Below, piece by piece: positions 62,793 to 64,000 of a stretch of DNA of 64,000 bases. Under the pieces are notes generated by a model, which was given only the letters and a program-made list of their open reading frames with translations, searched no databases and was not told the DNA's origin. A program made the position numbers and the translations under genes. Source of the stretch: JANWVO01 sp964458495 (GTDB lineage: Bacteria; Acidobacteriota; Terriglobia; Bryobacterales; Bryobacteraceae); the NCBI GenBank assembly GCA_964458495.1, contig CAYWJB010000005.1:124001-188000 (forward strand). The letters run 5' to 3'. How positions within the stretch are numbered: position 1 is the stretch's first letter; each line of letters begins with the position of its first letter.

Positions 62793-63739
62793 TTCCGGTT
62801 CTCTTTCCTTGGGTTCTCAGCCGGTTTCCCCGGCACGGGCAGCGTCAGCGTACAGCAATCCGGCGAGGAAGCCGCCTTCTGCGCGAAGTCCAGCTCCAGA
62901 TCCAGAATCGCCTTCAGCTGCGGCCAGGGGATGTTGCCCGTCAGCATCCGCCCGTTCACAAAGAGCGTCGGCGTGGACTGGATGTTCAGCCGCCGCGCGT
63001 CTGCCACGCTCCGGGCCACCTCCGCCGCCGTCTTCGGGTCGTCCACACAGGCCGAGAACAAGGCCTCGTCCCCGCCTGCGGTCTTCAGCCATTCCAGCGC
63101 CCGGGCGCGGAAATTGCCTGCCTGGAATTCCGGCTGCTTGTCAAAAACCCAGTCGTGGTATTTCCAGAACAGCTCGTCCCCCTGCCGGTATGCGCAACGG
63201 CCGGCGACCGCCGCCTGCCTCGCCCAGGGATGAATCGCCTCCAGCGGCAGGTCCCGGAACACCAGCCGGTACTGACCGGCGTACGCCTTCGGCAGGTTCT
63301 GGCGCAGGCTGCGCGCCTCCTCGCGGCAGAAGTTGCACTGGAAATCGCTGAACACCACCAGCTGCAGCTTCGCGTCCCTGCTCCCCTCCGCCGGGTGGCC
63401 ATCGGTCTCGATCTTCGCCGCCTGTGCTGCGTATGGGGGCTGGTCGGCCCGGAACAGCGAGCCCCGCAACAGATGCCGCCCGTCCGCCGACACGTAAAAC
63501 AGCTCTTCCTGGCTCGCCTGCTGGTACCGCGCCGTGGCGCGCACCTCGTACAGTCCGGGCACGCCGGAGGGTCCGGGCTCCGAAAGCGTCACCTGGATCT
63601 GCGGCCCCCACAGCATCAGGTGCCGGATGAAGGACTCGAGCCGCCCCCTGTCGATCTGCGCAGCCCCCTGCGACCCCTGCCCCACGCACGCCGCCGCCGT
63701 CAGAACCAACCACGCCGCAAATTCTGCCAGCCGCCTCAT
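62789..63739 (-). CDS. DsbA-like thioredoxin-fold protein, exported
   Basis: A 316-residue protein from ATG 63739. Residues 1-20 are a signal peptide or lipoprotein leader (AAWLVLTAAACVGQG). The thioredoxin fold starts near residue 120 (AKLQLVVFSDFQCNFCRE) with CNFC at 135-138, and the cis-Pro block is STPTLFVNGRM. Such DSBA-type oxidoreductases act on disulfides of exported proteins. The N-terminal 100 residues form an extra domain (LMLWGPQIQVTLSEPGPSGV). It is upstream of, and overlaps, the M28 peptidase gene. Confidence 0.88.
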   Translation of the reverse strand: MRRLAEFAAWLVLTAAACVGQGSQGAAQIDRGRLESFIRHLMLWGPQIQVTLSEPGPSGVPGLYEVRATARYQQASQEELFYVSADGRHLLRGSLFRADQPPYAAQAAKIETDGHPAEGSRDAKLQLVVFSDFQCNFCREEARSLRQNLPKAYAGQYRLVFRDLPLEAIHPWARQAAVAGRCAYRQGDELFWKYHDWVFDKQPEFQAGNFRARALEWLKTAGGDEALFSACVDDPKTAAEVARSVADARRLNIQSTPTLFVNGRMLTGNIPWPQLKAILDLELDFAQKAASSPDCCTLTLPVPGKPAENPRKENRK

Positions 63740-63846
63740 CCCATCATTGTACCGAGCCGCACTCCCCAACCCCGCCCGAACGGCCCGCCCGGCACGGCCA
63801 CTTGCCGCACTTCCCCCGGCAGGCTGCGCATTTTCAACCGCCGCCC

Positions 63847-64000
63847 CCTTCACACCCCCATCAGAGCCGCGAGTGAAGCCGCCACGTTGTCAGAGCCGCG
63901 AGTGAAGCCGCCCGAAGGGCGGCGAGAACGAGCGGTCCACTCCTTCACACCCCCATCAGAGCCGCGCGCGAAGCCGCCACGTTGTCAGAGCCGCGAGTGA
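63847..64000. repeat. Palindromic repeat cluster, locus C (cut by the window end)
   Basis: The same repeat family as at 24.3 and 36.0 kb. Elements with tcagagccgcg starts occur at 63861, 63890 and about 63956 onward; the one at 63890-63938 has the full shape to gagcggtcc with the hairpin gccgccc-gaag-ggcggc. Two longer copies of a shared stretch (ccttcacacccccatcagag...) begin at 63847 and 63942, a 95-base period. The array runs off the window. Confidence 0.8.

Overview
The window is GC-rich, densely coded DNA most consistent with a soil-type Acidobacteriota chromosome of the Bryobacterales/Solibacter kind. This placement is inferred from gene content: an Oar-like TonB-dependent receptor with an N-terminal carboxypeptidase-regulatory domain, a tricorn-type protease, a secretin fused to a cohesin domain with two pseudopilins, a DUF6807/enolase/Gfo-Idh-MocA cluster with Tat-like leaders, and an ECF sigma/zinc anti-sigma pair. 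No rRNA or species marker was read.

Layout. 1-8221: the right part of a phage-like tail module, all on the + strand. It runs from a partial virion protein through a tail-terminator-like protein, a tail-tube candidate, a tail assembly chaperone with a canonical -1 slippery site, a very short tape-measure candidate and two related distal-tail proteins to a 1303-residue tail-tip protein with a lambda gpL-like four-cysteine motif. The head genes, if any, lie left of the window and no lysis genes are seen. 8272-8348: tRNA-Val(CAC). 8410-9005: remnant of an ISL3-family transposase. 9364-12035: NfrB-like membrane glycosyltransferase facing a LuxR-type regulator. 12105-15925: an aminotransferase and an ECF sigma/anti-sigma/secreted-protein operon. 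16084-20242: TonB-domain protein, nuclease, YjbQ, FtsY, RibD and an orphan hydrogenase-maturation-type protease. 20251-24288 (- strand): MscS channel, SLC13 permease, a frameshifted Mrr restriction gene and ClpS. 24300-25250: a dense array of palindromic repeats. 25288-28047: TetR regulator divergent from a ScyD/SnoaL-like/RidA group. 28189-33550: CDF transporter, PolX, NUDIX, RdgB, RNase PH and small proteins. 33808-35985: five-heme cytochrome c. 36000-36330: second repeat cluster. 36338-45492 (- strand): nucleoside hydrolase, TonB receptor, GyrI-like protein, TIM-barrel isomerase, two pseudopilins and a secretin. 45613-49336 (+): SmpB, leucyl aminopeptidase, methyltransferase, ABC ATPase. 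49341-52643 (-): tricorn-type protease. 52875-55758 (+): aminotransferase and ATP-type PEP carboxykinase. 55771-63739 (-): a DUF481-like protein, the carbohydrate-type cluster, M28 peptidase and a DsbA-like protein. 63847-64000: third repeat cluster, cut by the window end.

The parts most worth following up are the compact tail module with its frameshift site; the dispersed repeat family, whose copies keep conserved ends (TCAGAGCCGCG ... GAGCGGT) around different hairpin centres at three places; the secretin-cohesin/pseudopilin set, whose two pseudopilins share a C-terminal GTxYxEW; and the single-base lesion in mrr. Most of the rest is housekeeping or well-known accessory genes. All functional calls come from reading motifs by eye; no database search was possible.
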